Origin: Amborella trichopoda
Taxonomy: Eukaryota > Streptophyta > Magnoliopsida > Amborellales > Amborellaceae
DNA: 64,000 bases
Assembly: GCF_000471905.2 (NCBI RefSeq)
Contig: NW_006499207.1
Span: forward strand, 3,073,865-3,137,864
Direction: 5' to 3'
Shown piece by piece: positions 44,321-55,910 of this stretch. The notes under the pieces were generated by a model. The model saw only the letters and a list, made by a program, of their open reading frames with translations, did not search any database and was not told where the DNA came from. The translations under genes and the position numbers were made by a program. Every line of letters starts with the position of its first letter. Positions within the stretch are counted from its first letter, which is position 1.

Positions 44321-45548
44321 AATTGGGCCCAAACATGGGTGGACGCCTAAAAACTACTTAAACTTGAAGATAATTACAATTTAATTGAATTTAAAGAAAT
44401 TCTAAAGATAAATGCAAAATGATTGTTTTGCCCCTCCATAACAATGAGTGGAATTTTAGAATAGTCCCTATTGCTGCTTGAAAACTTGCGTGATCTTCCA
44501 TGACTGATGGTTTTGATGCCCGTTTGATTGAATGATGATGGTTTTCCTGTAGGGCTCGGCATGACGATTGATTTGATACCAATTCGAGCCATGAATCATG
44601 TTTTTGGGCCATGATCTTGAGACTTGAATTTTGGATCAATCTTGAAACTTCAGATAGATAATGCGCTCGTTCCTTGATGTTCTTCTTTAGTTTCTTCACT
44701 GAATCACACTGAGCATGCCGTCATGATTACGTTGCAAGAAACATAGCAAAATTTTGTGTCTGGATGAAGATTTCATTGTCATGGAGTTTTGGTCAGAATC
44801 TTGAAATCCGACGGTCGAAATTATATGTGAGGTTCAGACTAGAGATGGTCATGAACCTTATGCACATAATGCAATTGGTTTCATATCGATCGCGTATGTG
44901 AGCGCCATGATTTAGTCGCTAGAGTGAGGCGTACTGTTGCTGAATTTTCTGCAACTTTCTTCACGGATCATCAACTTCTCTCTAGTTTTTCTCCCTGCTC
45001 GGGGATCGTCATGGGGGCGTAATACATATCGAAACGCTTGTCTAGATGAGACGAACATGCTCACAAAATTTGAGCACAATCTGACTCTGCGTGACTTTAA
45101 AAACAACCTTCTTTAATGGTGGTTTGGTGCAAGATGGCCACAAGGGAATAGTGTGCAGCCTACCCCTCTTCAGTATTTTATCCATAACTTTGTCCTAGAG
45201 TGGCCGATTAAGCCAAAACTTGACCCATAGGGGTTTTTGAGCAAGAAGATCCAATGGCAGTGGTCCCATAGCTATTTGATGGACCAAAAATATAACTCTA
45301 GTTACAGGGTCCATTTCAGGGTGCTCGAGGCCAATTTTTTCGAAGTTGTTTCTTTATTTTCACTGCCTTAAACATGTTTGATCGCAATAAAACTTGGCAT
45401 GTTACCTTTTTGAGTAATTATGAAGATCTTGACCAATTCTGGGGCCATTCTGAGACTGTTAATATTTCCACTATTCTATAGGCTGTATTGACCTACTTCT
45501 TCTTTATTTCGCATTGGGGACCAAGGTGCTAAAAAATGTGTTCAAACA

Positions 45549-45553
45549 CTATG
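45549..45553. repeat. Target-site duplication of Element 4, right copy (ctatg)
   Basis: See the left copy at 25441-25445 (ctgtg). The single difference is a G/A transition. Confidence 0.7.
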
Positions 45554-45670
45554 TGCGATTTGAATTCTAACACTCACCATAGTTCTCGTCGGGAAGTCTC
45601 TCTCTCTCTCACTGTTAAATCCCCTTAGTCGTTTTACCCAAAGATAAAACGGTGAAAGGGGGTTTTAGCC

Positions 45671-45680
45671 CCTTATATAG
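45671..45680 (-). promoter_or_regulatory. TATA-like site, antisense orientation (Element 3 3' UTR)
   Basis: CTATATAAGG on the minus strand is followed by GGCTAAAACCCCC. It is the best-preserved copy of the module at 11326 and 31012. Element 3 has no recognisable PMD gene downstream. It could instead act in sense (CCTTATATAG). Confidence 0.45.
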
Positions 45681-45880
45681 ACAGCGTTCCCCTAAAGTGT
45701 CCCAAACAAACTGGAAATACAAGACAAGTCCCTTAAGACCAATTGGCGATGGACTGGACCGAAGCCTGAACACAGGTCACCACTGCCTGTGAAGCGTAGC
45801 ATCAAGTATCAAATGGACCAAGACCAGGTCAAGCCCAATCCCAAAACCCTACTCTAACTAACGTCTTGTATGCAACTTAT

Positions 45881-45980
45881 GCTAGTGTTGTGGGTGTCAT
45901 TGTTACCCATGCTAGCACAATTCGTGCAACTGTCACTCAGGCTAGCACCACGCGTGTTACTGCCACCCATGTTAGCGCCG
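45881..45980 (+). repeat. Minisatellite, 30-bp unit, three copies and a partial
   Basis: The units start GCTAGTGTTG, GCTAGCACAA and GCTAGCACCA, each 30 bases apart, and end in ACCCAT- or ACTCAG-type text. The first copy and the next GCTAGC form a foldback through GGGT and ACCC. Confidence 0.8.
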
Positions 45981-46224
45981 AGTGTGTCTGAGCCTGGTCA
46001 CCGTCATGTGTGTTTTGCCACTTCTACCAGTGGAGTTACACCTGTGCCCTATCCTGTCATCCCCACCAAAGCTAGAACATGCCACAACATTTCATCCCCA
46101 AGGAGTCCTACCTATCCCAAGGGGTCCGTACCACGAACATTCCTCAAATGGGTTTATTATATCCCCGGTGAGGCGGGCTGTCATCCACAACCCTATTCCC
46201 CATGGAGTCTCATCCCTCTCACTT

Positions 46225-46560
46225 AGACGAAGGTCTAGTTTCACGAAGTTAAACTGCATGTTACTAAGTACATGACTTTAAACTGCATAGCCATGATCCA
46301 AACTATATGACCTTAAACTATAGCAAAGATCTAGTTGCACGACATTAAATTGCATGGTCCTTGCTCCATGACTTTAAACTGCATAGCCACAGTCCGAACT
46401 ATACGACCTTAAACTGTAGCGAAGGTTTAGTTGTAGACCTTAAATTGTATGGTCCACGCTGCACAACTTTAAACTGCATAGCCATGATCCAAGCTATATG
46501 ACCTTAAACAATAGTGCAGGTCCTGCCGCATGATGTTAAACTGCTTTGCACAAGTTCAGG
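46225..46560 (+). repeat. Minisatellite, about 35-70 bp units (CTTAAACTGCATGGTCC family)
   Basis: GACCTTAAACTGTAGCGAAG and GACTTTAAACTGCATAGCCA alternate. It is a relative of 12298-12996 and 29545-30050. Confidence 0.8.
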
Positions 46561-47435
46561 AGGCGTGATCCTAAACATGACCCCACACATACGGGCACAC
46601 CCACCACTTCTGTGCGTACCATTTTTACAACTCCCCAGTGCATCCATTTCCCTTATCATCATCCATCATTCCCCAGTGAGTCTCATCCATGTTCACAAAG
46701 TAACGATGAGCTGTCTCACCACCAATACGCATCGTTAGCTAGTGGGTCACCACTATCCACCTTTCATATCAGCACCATCCATGCTTTGCAGGCAGCTTTG
46801 TGCCATAACCCAAAATGTGAGTCAAACCACAACCATAATCACTCCATGGCCTCCACAACCAAAATCACTCCATGACCAATAAGCAGGTTGATGCAGTGCT
46901 CGCCTCCATAGGTGGCTTCAGCCGACATTCACAAAGAAAAATCCCTGGTGTCAAAATACCTTGTTATCAGGTAACAAAAATACGAGCTTCAAGCAAGAAT
47001 TCCACAGTCGGATTCCATTCATAAAAAGGACCCAGAGGTTAGAAGAATCATCCAGAAGATGAGACAAGTTCAATGCAGAGAGTACCATTCCCAAGAAGTC
47101 ACTTCGGTGAGCCAGGTGAAAGATAAACTAGACTCCGTAGAAACAAGGAGCCACACTCTGACATGCTGAAGACATCCTAAGAGGTTAAGAAAACTGTCAA
47201 GCGAAGCCTTAGACCTATTACGCAACAATCAGGATTGAGCATACAAACGTCGCCTCAAAGTGAGGTATTCTGCTTATCGAAACTACTAGCAAAAAGTAAG
47301 GATGAGCCTAGAACCGGTCCCCTCGAAAATGAGGTACCCTAACTGTCAAGGTTCAACTGGTGTAGCAGTGGATGATCACCAACCAAAGGCCCTTCAACTG
47401 TCTATATCAAGGAAAAAAACAAACAAACAAAACAG

Positions 47436-47712
47436 TCCCGTGAGGGTGAAGATGTCGATAGGATCCCTCAAAGAAACAAAATAGTCCCTTGAGGGTTCGA
47501 CAGGATCCCTCAAACAAACAAAATAGTTCTGTGAGGGTGAGGACTTCAACAGGATCCCTCAAACAAACAAAATAGTCCCTCGAGTGTGAGGACTTCGACA
47601 TGATCCCTCAAACAAATAAAACAGTTCCTTGAGGATGAGGACTTCGACAAGATCCCTTAAACAAATAAAATAGTTCGGTGAGGGTGAGGAATTTGACAGG
47701 ATCCCTCAAAAC
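47436..47712 (+). repeat. Minisatellite, about 48-bp unit, six copies
   Basis: Each unit reads GGATCCCTCAAACAAACAAA then ATAGTCCCTTGAGGGTGAGG then ACTTCGACA. CCCTCA and TGAGGG within the unit can pair. Single relatives occur at 48600-48650, 27850-27895 and 62375-62430. Confidence 0.88.
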
Positions 47713-47954
47713 ATTCTATCTCTTTTCCTCTCTATTTCTCTATCTCTCTCTATTCATCTCTCTTTCTCTCATTATTTCTCTATCTCTTTCTTTATCTCTC
47801 TTTCTACTCATCTATATTTCTCTCCTTATTCCTGTATCTCTTTCTCTATCTCCCTATCTCTTTCTTTCCCTTTCTCTCTCTAATTTTCTATCCTTCCTTT
47901 ACCTCTCTATTTCTCTTTCTTTATCCCCCATCTCTCTTTCCTTTCTTCTCTTCT

Positions 47955-48330
47955 CTTGATATGCAAGGTAGTGGCAGCATTGTGCATACTTATCTATCTT
48001 TCTCTTCTTCTCTTCTCTTCTATTGGCATGCACGGTAGTGGCAGTGTCGTGCGTGCCCAGCTCTCTTTCTCCTTCTCTCTCTTGACATGCATGACAGTGA
48101 CAACACCGTGCGTGTCCCTCTTCCTCTCCTTCTTTCTCCATCTCTCTCTTGACATGCATGACAATGAGCACCGTGCGTGTCCCTCTTCTTCTCTTTTTGT
48201 GTTTCTCCCTCTCTCTCTTGACATGCACGACAGTGGTAGTGCCGTGCGTGTCCCTGTTCCTCTGTTTCTTTCTTTCTCCTTCTCTCTTCTGACATGCACG
48301 ACAGTGGAAACGCTGTGCGTGCCTCTCTTT
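47955..48330 (+). repeat. Hairpin array in the Element 3 3' UTR, six units in pyrimidine-rich DNA
   Basis: Units of 30-34 bases are separated by CTCTTCTTTCTCC-type spacers. The best unit, 48220-48252, has arms GACATGCACGACA and GTGCCGTGCGTGTC. The flanking polypyrimidine runs from 47712 to 48430. Confidence 0.88.
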
Positions 48331-48840
48331 TTGTCTCCCCCTTTTCTATCTCTTTTTCTTTCTATTTATCTCTCTCTCTCTTTCTCTATTCTCCTCTCTT
48401 TCTTTCTTTGTCTCATTCTCCCTTCTTCAGAGGTGGGTGACACATAGCTCAATCATCATTCCTTCTTCAAAGCTTGGTGACATGTAGCCTAGTCAACATC
48501 CTTTTTCAGTGCTGGGTGAGACGTAGCCCAGTCATTATCAAAAGACCGTCACAGGTACTGTCCAAGAGGGTGAGGACTTAAAATACTAATCCCTCCAAAA
48601 CACAGACAGACCCTTGAGGGTGAGGACTTCGATTGGATCCCTCAAAAGTCTCCTTTCCCTCAAAGTCTCCACGACTGGATATGCGAAAAATGCATCCAAA
48701 TGTTTGAGCATCCTAGTTACGACATTACGTGGATATCTTCTTGATGTTCACATGGTCTTGTGGCTAGAAAGAAAAAAAGTAATAAAGTCGAAGGAAATTT
48801 TTTGAATTTTGTCCTTCTCGCTTCTCTCAGAGCACAACAT

Positions 48841-48855
48841 TTGGGTGGGGCAATC
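48841..48855 (+). other. Polypurine tract candidate of Element 3
   Basis: TTGGGTGGGGCAATC lies directly before the TGTTTGAA LTR start. Confidence 0.6.
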
Positions 48856-50166
48856 TGTTTGAAGACATTTCACAGCACCTTGGGTCTCCGATGCAAAATA
48901 AAAGAGAAGCCGGTCAATAAAGCTTTGACTTACAGAGAAATTTTTGACAGTCTTAGAATTACATCAAAATAGGTGAGGATCTTCCTAAGGACCCCAAAAG
49001 GCCACCTGCCAAATTTTATCGCAATCCTACTTGTCTAAGGCAGTGTAGACGAATAAATAATTTCAAAAAAATCAGCCTCTAGCACCCAAATATGGACGTT
49101 GTAACTGGAACCCTATTTTCAGAGCATCAAATAGCTATGGGACCACTGCCATTGGATTCAGTACAATCGAAAACTCCCAAGGGTCAAGTTTCAACTTAAA
49201 CATACACTCCAGGATGAAGTTATGGGTGAAAGATTGAAGACGTGTAGGTCGCACGCTATTCTCGTGCGCCTTCCCTGCACCAGTCTCATTTAAAGGGGAC
49301 TGGTTTTCATAATCACGACCAGTAAGTTTTGAGACTCATATCTCCCTCGTTATGAGTCGGGTCACACTCAAATTTACGAGTGTGTTCATCTCGTCAAGAC
49401 AAGCAATTCGATATGCGACACGTCTTGTGACGATGTCCGTGAAAGGACAAAAGCTAGAGAGAGATGATGATTCAAGAAAACGAGTTGCAGAAGTCAGTAG
49501 CAACGCTTCTCACTCGAGCTGCCATATCACAGTGCTCGCACACCCGATCAATGCGAAATCAGTTGTATTGTGTGCGTAAGGTCCAAGGCTACCACTCGTC
49601 CAGACGCTGTACGTGATGAATAGTTAGATTTCACGTATGACAACGTTAAAGTTGCTGTAGAATTTCGACTGCTAGACTACAAATTCTGACAAAAAACCCA
49701 AAATGGTAAAGTCTTTGTTCAGGCACGAAATCGAGCTGCGTTTGTTGCAACGCGATCGTGACGGAATTCTCAGTGCAATTCAGTGAAGAAACCAAGGAAA
49801 TACATTAAGAAACAAGCGCAATATCGATCAGAACTTTTAAAGATTAGTGTAAATTTCAAGTCGCATGATCACTGCCTAAAAACACAATCCATGGCTCGAA
49901 GTTAGTATCAAATTGATGTTCATGTCGAGCCCAATGAGAAAGTAATCATATTTTGGCCATGCGGGCGTCGGAACAACCTCGAATCATCTTAGGAAAATCG
50001 AACACGTTCCATGGTTGCAATAGGGACTATTTGTAATTTCGTGTATTTGGTTGGGGCAAATCGTAATTTTGCACCTATTTTTAGATTTTATTTTAATTCA
50101 AATAAAGTGTATTTTTTAAAAATTAGGGTAAGTTTTGAGCATCCACCCATGTTTTGGGTGTAACTC

Positions 50167-50174
50167 TATAAATA
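50167..50174 (+). promoter_or_regulatory. TATA box in the Element 3 3' LTR
   Basis: TATAAATA in the same block as 18857-18864. Confidence 0.7.
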
Positions 50175-50305
50175 TATGTTATGTCTCATTGTAAAGGGCT
50201 TGAACTTCATGAAAACAAATTGAGAGTTTTAGTCGTGAGATTGTGGCAAGTCTTAGAGAGAAAGAGAGGAGAGAGAAGAAAAGGTCTAGTACCCCTAAGT
50301 AAAGG

Positions 50306-52138
50306 TAATTATCTCTCCTCCTCTCTTCTCTCTCCTCTTCTTTCTATCTTCTTCTTCTCTTTCTCTTCCTTCTTTCTCTCTTCTTCTTTCTTTCCCTCTC
50401 TTCTTCTTTATTTCTCTCTCCTCTTCTCTCTATCTCTCTCTCCTCTTCTTCTTCTCTTTATCTCTCTCTTCTCTACCTTAAATATGCACGATAGTAAGTA
50501 TTGTCGTGCATGTTTCTCTCTTTCTCTCTCGTCTTACGTATTCTCTCTGTTCCTCTTTTTGCCTCTCTCTTCTCACTCAACATGCACGGAAGTAGGCACT
50601 ACCATGCATGTCTCTCTCTCCCTTCATTCCACTTTTCTCTCTGTTCTCTTTTCTCTATCATTCCCCCTCTTTCCTAATCGTTTGTCTTTTTCCTAATCTT
50701 CTCTTTCTTTCACTCTCTACTTTTCCTTCTTCTTTCTTTGCTCTCTTGCCTGATCTCTTTCTGCACTTTTCTCTCTTCCCTCTTTTTCTCTCTCTTCTGT
50801 CTTTTCTTTTCTCTCTCTGTCTATCCTTTTCCCTGTTTATTCTTTTCTTTCTCTCTCCTTCCTAGTTATGCACGTCGGTGCCTATCCCCGAGCATGACAT
50901 CCTCCTTCTCTTGGAATATGCACAATGAGTCGGGTCGGGCCTCTGTCTGAGTTCTTCCTTCCCCATGTGGTGCACGACGATGCTCATTACTGCGCGTGAC
51001 ATTTCTTCCCCTATCCTTTGACAAGGGCACAGAATTGGGTCCTTTCCCAAGTTGCAGGTCTGGTTGTGCCTGTGTCTCTTTTGACACGTTTGATGATGCC
51101 TAAAGCTGAGCATGTCCCTTCTTTTCTGTCTCCTATCTCTTTCACCCCTTTCATGGATGATAGAACCCATCATTGTCCATGTTCCCTCTTACTCTCTCTC
51201 CTCTATCATGGACGTCAGAACCTATCACTGTCCGTGTTCTCTCTTTTTCTCTCTCCTATCATGGGCGATAGAACCCATCACCGTCCATGTCTCTTCCTCT
51301 GTCTTCTTTCTCTCCTCTATCATGGATGGCAAAACCCCATCGTCGCTCATACTTCTTTCCCCTTTCTCTCTCTTCTGTCATGAATAGCAGAACCCCATCA
51401 CCGTCCATGCTTCTTTCCCTTTCTCTCTCCACTATTATGGACGACCAAACCTATCGCCATCCATGCTCCTTTCTTCTTTCTCTCTCTTCTGTCATGGAAG
51501 ACAAAACCCATTACCATCCGCGTTACCTTCTTCCTCTCCCTTCTGTCATGAAAGACAATGACCATTGTCATCCATGACACATCTCTCTCTCCTCCTCTTG
51601 CTCTTCTCTTTCTATCTCATACTTTTTGTTCTTTCCCGTCTCTCATCTTTTCTCTTTATCTCTCCCACTCTAGTTTTCTTTATCTCTCCTCTCTTCTCTT
51701 CTCTTGTTCTTCTCTTTTTTCTTTTCTTCTCCTCTCTTATCTCTCTCCTCTTCTTTTCTCTTCTTCTCTTCTCTTCTCTTCTCTCTCTCTCTTCTTCTCT
51801 CTCTCTTCTCTCTTCTCTTCTCTTCTCTTCTTCTCTTCTTCTTCTTTCTTCTTTTATTTTATCTTCTCTTCTTCTCTTCTTCTTCTTCTCCCTTCTCTTC
51901 TCTTCACTTCTTTTTCTCTCTCTTCTGTCTTATCTCTTATCTCTTCACTCTTCACTCTTCCTCTTCATTCTTTTCTTTCTTCTCTCTTACCTCTCCTCTC
52001 TCTCTTCACATCTCTTCTCTCTTCTCCTCTCTCTCTGTTATTCTTCCTTCTTCTCTCTCACTATTCTTCTCTTACTCCTTCCTCTCTTCTCTTTTCTCCC
52101 TCTCATTCTTCTCTCTCTTCTTTCTTCTTCCTCTCTTG
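50306..52138 (+). repeat. Polypyrimidine tract with hairpin units, Element 3 3' LTR
   Basis: Partner of 18985-20835. The unit at 50484-50511 (ATGCACGATAGTA with TATTGTCGTGCAT) pairs at all 13 arm positions if G-U is allowed. It differs from its partner at 19149-19176 by four transitions. ATGGACG-type units run from about 51150 to 51570. Confidence 0.85.
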
Positions 52139-52877
52139 TTGGACCAAGGGACAGGCTGAGTCTAGCACTATCATGGTAGTCTCGTCGTCGAACAAATTAG
52201 ATGTCGTGCCGGTCTGAGTTATTGTGCCCGTCTTGCTACCACGTCAAACTAACTATCATGCCAAGATGGTTAGTGTTGGTTATGTCGTCGAGTAGTTAAG
52301 CCACCATGCCGGTCTGAGTTACCTTGCTCGTCTTGCTACCACACAAAATCAGTCATTTTATTGGTCTAGCCACTATGTTAGTCTAGCCATTTGGTCAAAC
52401 TTCTCTTTCTTGAATTCTTTTTCCCCATTCCATTTCTTCCTTCTTTTCTATTAATCACCCCAATCTCTATCCTCCTATTCTTTCCTTCTTCTTTTGAATG
52501 CGTACGCTTGTGTGCATTCACCCAAAGACAAGGTGGGGTGCTTTGACCCACTTGTCTTGTAAATTCACTATGTGTGTGTGATCACAGAAACAGGAGAGTG
52601 CAAGTCAAGGGAGGAGATTTTGAACCAGTTGTAGGACTGAGGGGCTTTCCATCGTGATCTAAGAGGGCACCAACATGAGTCAGCCCGAGTGAGTCACAGA
52701 CTCAAGAGAGGTGTATTCCGCCTCACATCAAATTCCTCTATCACCGGTTGGTGTACCTGTCCTAGTTTCTTAGCAAGGTTTTCGAGAGAGCGATCTCAAG
52801 TCCTGATTCTCCTTGAAACTCGAGACATGTGCCACCAAGTCATCCCGACCCAAGGGCGAGATCAAGGCATCTAACCA

Positions 52878-52882
52878 AATGG
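52878..52882. repeat. Target-site duplication of Element 3, right copy (aatgg)
   Basis: Identical to 17557-17561. Confidence 0.85.
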
Positions 52883-55800
52883 AATTCTACCTTGGTGATT
52901 TCAATCGGCATAGAGTGTATGCTGCTTTCTTTCATGGAAATATTTGAAGCATTGATGGAGGGTTGAGGGGATGACACCATTGTCATGTAACCATGGTCAT
53001 CCCAACAGTTCATTATAGGATGCCTTGATTTCAATGACTTAAAATGTCACATAGGCCTCCTGGTCACCGGCCTTGAGCTTCAGTGTAATGCTCCCGACCG
53101 CCTATTGGGTAGCATGGTTGAAGCCTTGTATCGTCATATGCCCTTCTTACCGGTTATGAACACCCATCCCTATAGGCTTCAACTTCCTTAAGGGAAGTAA
53201 ATTTACAGTTGATCGACCATCGATCATTATCCGATTGATGTGTATGCCATGTAAAGTACCCTCCACCATCAAAGGGCGATTATGGGGCTTTGTCCCTAGT
53301 TGTAGTCTTTATCAGAAAAGGTGACTGACATAGCGCCAAGTAGAATTGCCAGGACAAGTTCAACATGGTCCACTTCAGCCTGAAATTCTTCGGGGGATGA
53401 AAGGGCTTGTATCAAAGTAGCCCGAAGCTCTTTTGAAAGTAACAAGGTGTCATAGACACTAATGGAGGTCGGGATTCTTCTTAAATGGGAGGCCACATTA
53501 TAGTCACCAACCTTTCCATCTGCCTGCTGTTTCGAATGTCCACCAACATTGCTTCAACCTGTGCCTCTATCATTAGCGTCACCTTCTTAAGAGGCGTGAC
53601 CTTAGGTGGTTTGATATTTGTGGTCTTACCGGATCTCAACTCCAACTGCATGGCTTGGGGCTTGGGCTCTGCCTCCGCCTCGACTACCCAAGTCACACTA
53701 GCAATTATTCTTAGAGGAGCTTCATCCACCGATTCAAGCTCGTGAAGACCATCCATCATCAAGTGTATGGGCATAAAGTCTTTCAAAGTGGGATGAGGCC
53801 ATGCAGTTGACTAAGGGCCTCCGTTTCTTTGTTTCTTTGAATTCTTCCTGTGGCTAGTAACATTTTGAGGCCCAGGAGGAGCCTCTGCAGCTAGACTTGC
53901 TTGAGATAACACCACCTCTAGATTCTTCAAACCATCTCTTCTTAGGGATTCAGCTTGCATGTGTCTCTTCTCGCTACAGATTATGTAAGTAGTCTAGCCA
54001 TTCTTTGATACTTCCTCGGTATCGACTAAGAAGTTGAGAGCTCCAGAGTACTCTAAGCATAGCTCAAATAACTCCAAGTGAGGACAACCTTTGCCCTTTT
54101 CCAACACAGGGACCAGGTAAGTCCAACTTTCAGGAGGGATAGGATCAATGACTATGGTTCCCTCATTGATGTATCCCAATATCAAATTCTTAACTGGGAA
54201 ACAATCTTTTAGCCCGTGGGTGAGAGAACAATGGTATTGGCAGTAAGGGGCTCCTTTTAAGGGAGGCCTTCTTTTTGAAGTCTTCCACCTCTTAGGAGGG
54301 GGAATAAGTCTTGTAATAAGAAGATTCTCATATATGATTGGTATGATGGATTTATCAAAGTTGTAGGGCCCTTGATACAGGAGGCTCTCATCTACAGACT
54401 GGGGTTTGGGTTCACCCATCATAAAAGGCACCATATTGGCCATCACAGCCTCAGCCTCTAGTGTTTCTTGTTCAATATACTTGAGCTTTCCATCCTTGAT
54501 GAGGCCTTCGATGATATCTTTCAAGGGATAACATTATTTTATCACATTTTCTCCCATCCAATGGTACGGGCAGCACTCGGTTCGATCTATTTGACCAACC
54601 GGCTCAAGAGATCTTGGAGCGGGAAGCACAATGGTTCCATCCATCAGAAGCTTTTCAAAGATCTCTAGAACCTGATCTTTATCCAAGGAATATTCCCTAT
54701 AGGTGCATCCATAGTATCCACATCTTCCTCCTCTACCTAATCCACATCTTGACGTTTGTGAGGAGTCATAACTTTTGAGCGGTAGATAGTCCCTTCCTCT
54801 CCCTAGTTTGGTGACCACCGAAGTAGTTGTAGAAGCTTTGGATTTACCTCTATCTGCATCCCTCCTGATAGTTATTAGCTTTGGACCTAGGCCAAAACCC
54901 TCAATAAGAATTTCTAGGTTAACTACATTAGTTCTCTGGTCATTGAAGTTAAGGCATTTAGAAGCGTGTAGATGTATTGTGATGTTAGATCTCATGTTTT
55001 TTATACATATGAGCACCTCTTGGTGATCTGGGAGTGGGGTAGCCTTCTATGTTGATATTTCACCAGCGAGTGATACAATCTCGCACGGGCTCATGATCCC
55101 TTTGCTTCACATTGAGGAGTTCAGTCAAGTGGACTACCATCTCTATATTGTGAAACCTTGCCAAGAACGTTTCTTGCATTTGCATCCATGTAAATATAGT
55201 CTCAGGAAGTAGTCGATAGTACCAGGCAAAAGCTAGGCCTGATAAAGACCGTATGAATTGTCGCATTAGGAGGTTCTCGTTACTGCCAAAGTCCACACAG
55301 ACAGACACAAAGTGGGCCAAGTGTTGATGAGGGGAACCTTGCTCGTTAATCTTTGGAAACTTGGGGCGCTACTATCCCACGGATAAGGCACTGCATCAAC
55401 TTACGCTGGGTATAGCATTCGGTAAGTGTCAAGGGCTTGTACCCTCAGAATATGGGGTGATCGCAACTTCTCCATAACCAAACTTCGCACTGTCTCCTTC
55501 TTTAAGGCAATGTTAGCTGGAGATTGTAGCAGTGTCAGTGGATGAGCTGATTGGTTCTCCATGACTTGGTTTGAGGAATACTGTCCTGAAGGGTCGCTGG
55601 GGTTAGCAGCCTCCCTAACAGCTCTCACTGCCTCGAGCTTGACTGTCTACTCTTAGAACTCCACTTCTTTCTAAGCTAGAATTGACTTGAGGCTCTCTAT
55701 TTCTTAAGTTTCAAGCGGGCCATTCCCTACTCCCATCATCAACACACTCACAACAGGGTCTTTTTCAAATGGTTTAGTGGACTCATTATCTAAGACTAGT

Positions 55801-55910
55801 GCGGTGAATTTGGGAATTTTGAAAGGGAAAGACAGCGGAGGCATGGAGGTGGTCTGGTCCTTCTTTGATTGCCCTTGAACATCTACCCTTTTTGACTCTA
55901 CCATGGGGAC
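52883..55910 (-). mobile_element. Element A, 5' fragment: gag and protease region of a Tat-type fossil
   Basis: On the minus strand: Gag start region (55700-55904), gag core at 55060-55320 with LMRQFIRSLSGLAFAWYYRL and an LLNVKQRDHEPVRD motif, a central region (54534-55016), a zinc-knuckle-like YCQYHCSLTHGLKDC at about 54225-54270, a linker (53481-53786), the pre-protease HLRRIPTSISVYD motif (53440-53480) and a protease-like part (52900-53300). It ends at the Element 3 target site, beyond which the same element continues at 17561 with pre-RT and RT. The gag is clearly different from that of Element 1, so this is a separate Tat family. It is broken, with several breaks in this part. Confidence 0.82.

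Larger units (their letters stand above)
25446..45548 (-). mobile_element. Element 4: non-autonomous Tat/Ogre-like retrotransposon carrying an antisense PMD gene, about 20 kb
   Basis: On the minus strand: 5' LTR 45548-42706, primer site 42702-42684, leader 42680-41771 and 38830-38541 (interrupted by a solo LTR), linker 38402-37640, protease-side region 37330-35643, then an antisense PMD gene (31886-35530 on +), 3' UTR 31885-27651 and 3' LTR 27650-25446. No gag core, RT, RNase H or integrase is recognisable. LTR lengths are 2843 and 2205 bp. In the first 47 bases of the LTRs 8 differ (about 17 percent), so it is of similar age to its host, Element 3. Ends and near-matching target copies suggest it moved as a unit. 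It is broken in many places. Confidence 0.85.
42706..45548 (-). repeat. 5' LTR of Element 4
   Basis: On the minus strand it starts TGTTTGAACACATTTTTTAG at 45548 and ends CTAACCA at 42706. It contains a TATA box (44320-44311), purine/pyrimidine repeats (43905-44170), hairpins (43500-43880) and the shared tail. Confidence 0.87.
45554..48840 (+). other. 3' UTR of Element 3, second part, non-coding
   Basis: It continues 25440 after the Element 4 insertion. It holds the promoter-like module (45600-45720), minisatellites at 45881-45980, 46225-46560 and 47436-47712, a pyrimidine-rich hairpin block at 47712-48430, a 55-bp-type repeat at 48428-48540, and a segment matching Element 4 at 27720-28010. 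No gene. Confidence 0.75.
17562..52877 (+). mobile_element. Element 3: non-autonomous Tat/Ogre-like retrotransposon with two long LTRs, split by Element 4
   Basis: The 5' LTR is 17562-21571 (4010 bp) and the 3' LTR 48856-52877 (4022 bp). Both start TGTTTGAA and end CTAACTA or CTAACCA, and they are flanked by the same 5-bp target copy aatgg. The internal part holds an intact-looking primer site, leader, partial gag and the pol C-terminus, then a 4.6-kb 3' UTR interrupted by Element 4 (25446-45548). In the first 67 LTR bases I count 12 differences between the two LTRs, about 18 percent, so the insertion is old: several million years at commonly used plant neutral rates. It looks whole at its ends, but the coding part is reduced and broken. 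Confidence 0.88.
48856..52877 (+). repeat. 3' LTR of Element 3
   Basis: Collinear with 17562-21571: LTR start, TATA box at 50167-50174, polypyrimidine with hairpins at 50306-52138, and the shared tail to CTAACCA. Confidence 0.88.

Noticed and set aside
45554-52877. A single LTR of over 7 kb (and its 6.4-kb counterpart 25446-31825)
   Set aside because: Collinearity first suggested giant LTRs, but 17562 and 45548 start at the same TGTTTGAA point, a polypurine-like tract precedes it in the other copies, and target duplications fit only the shorter LTRs. The rest is 3' UTR.
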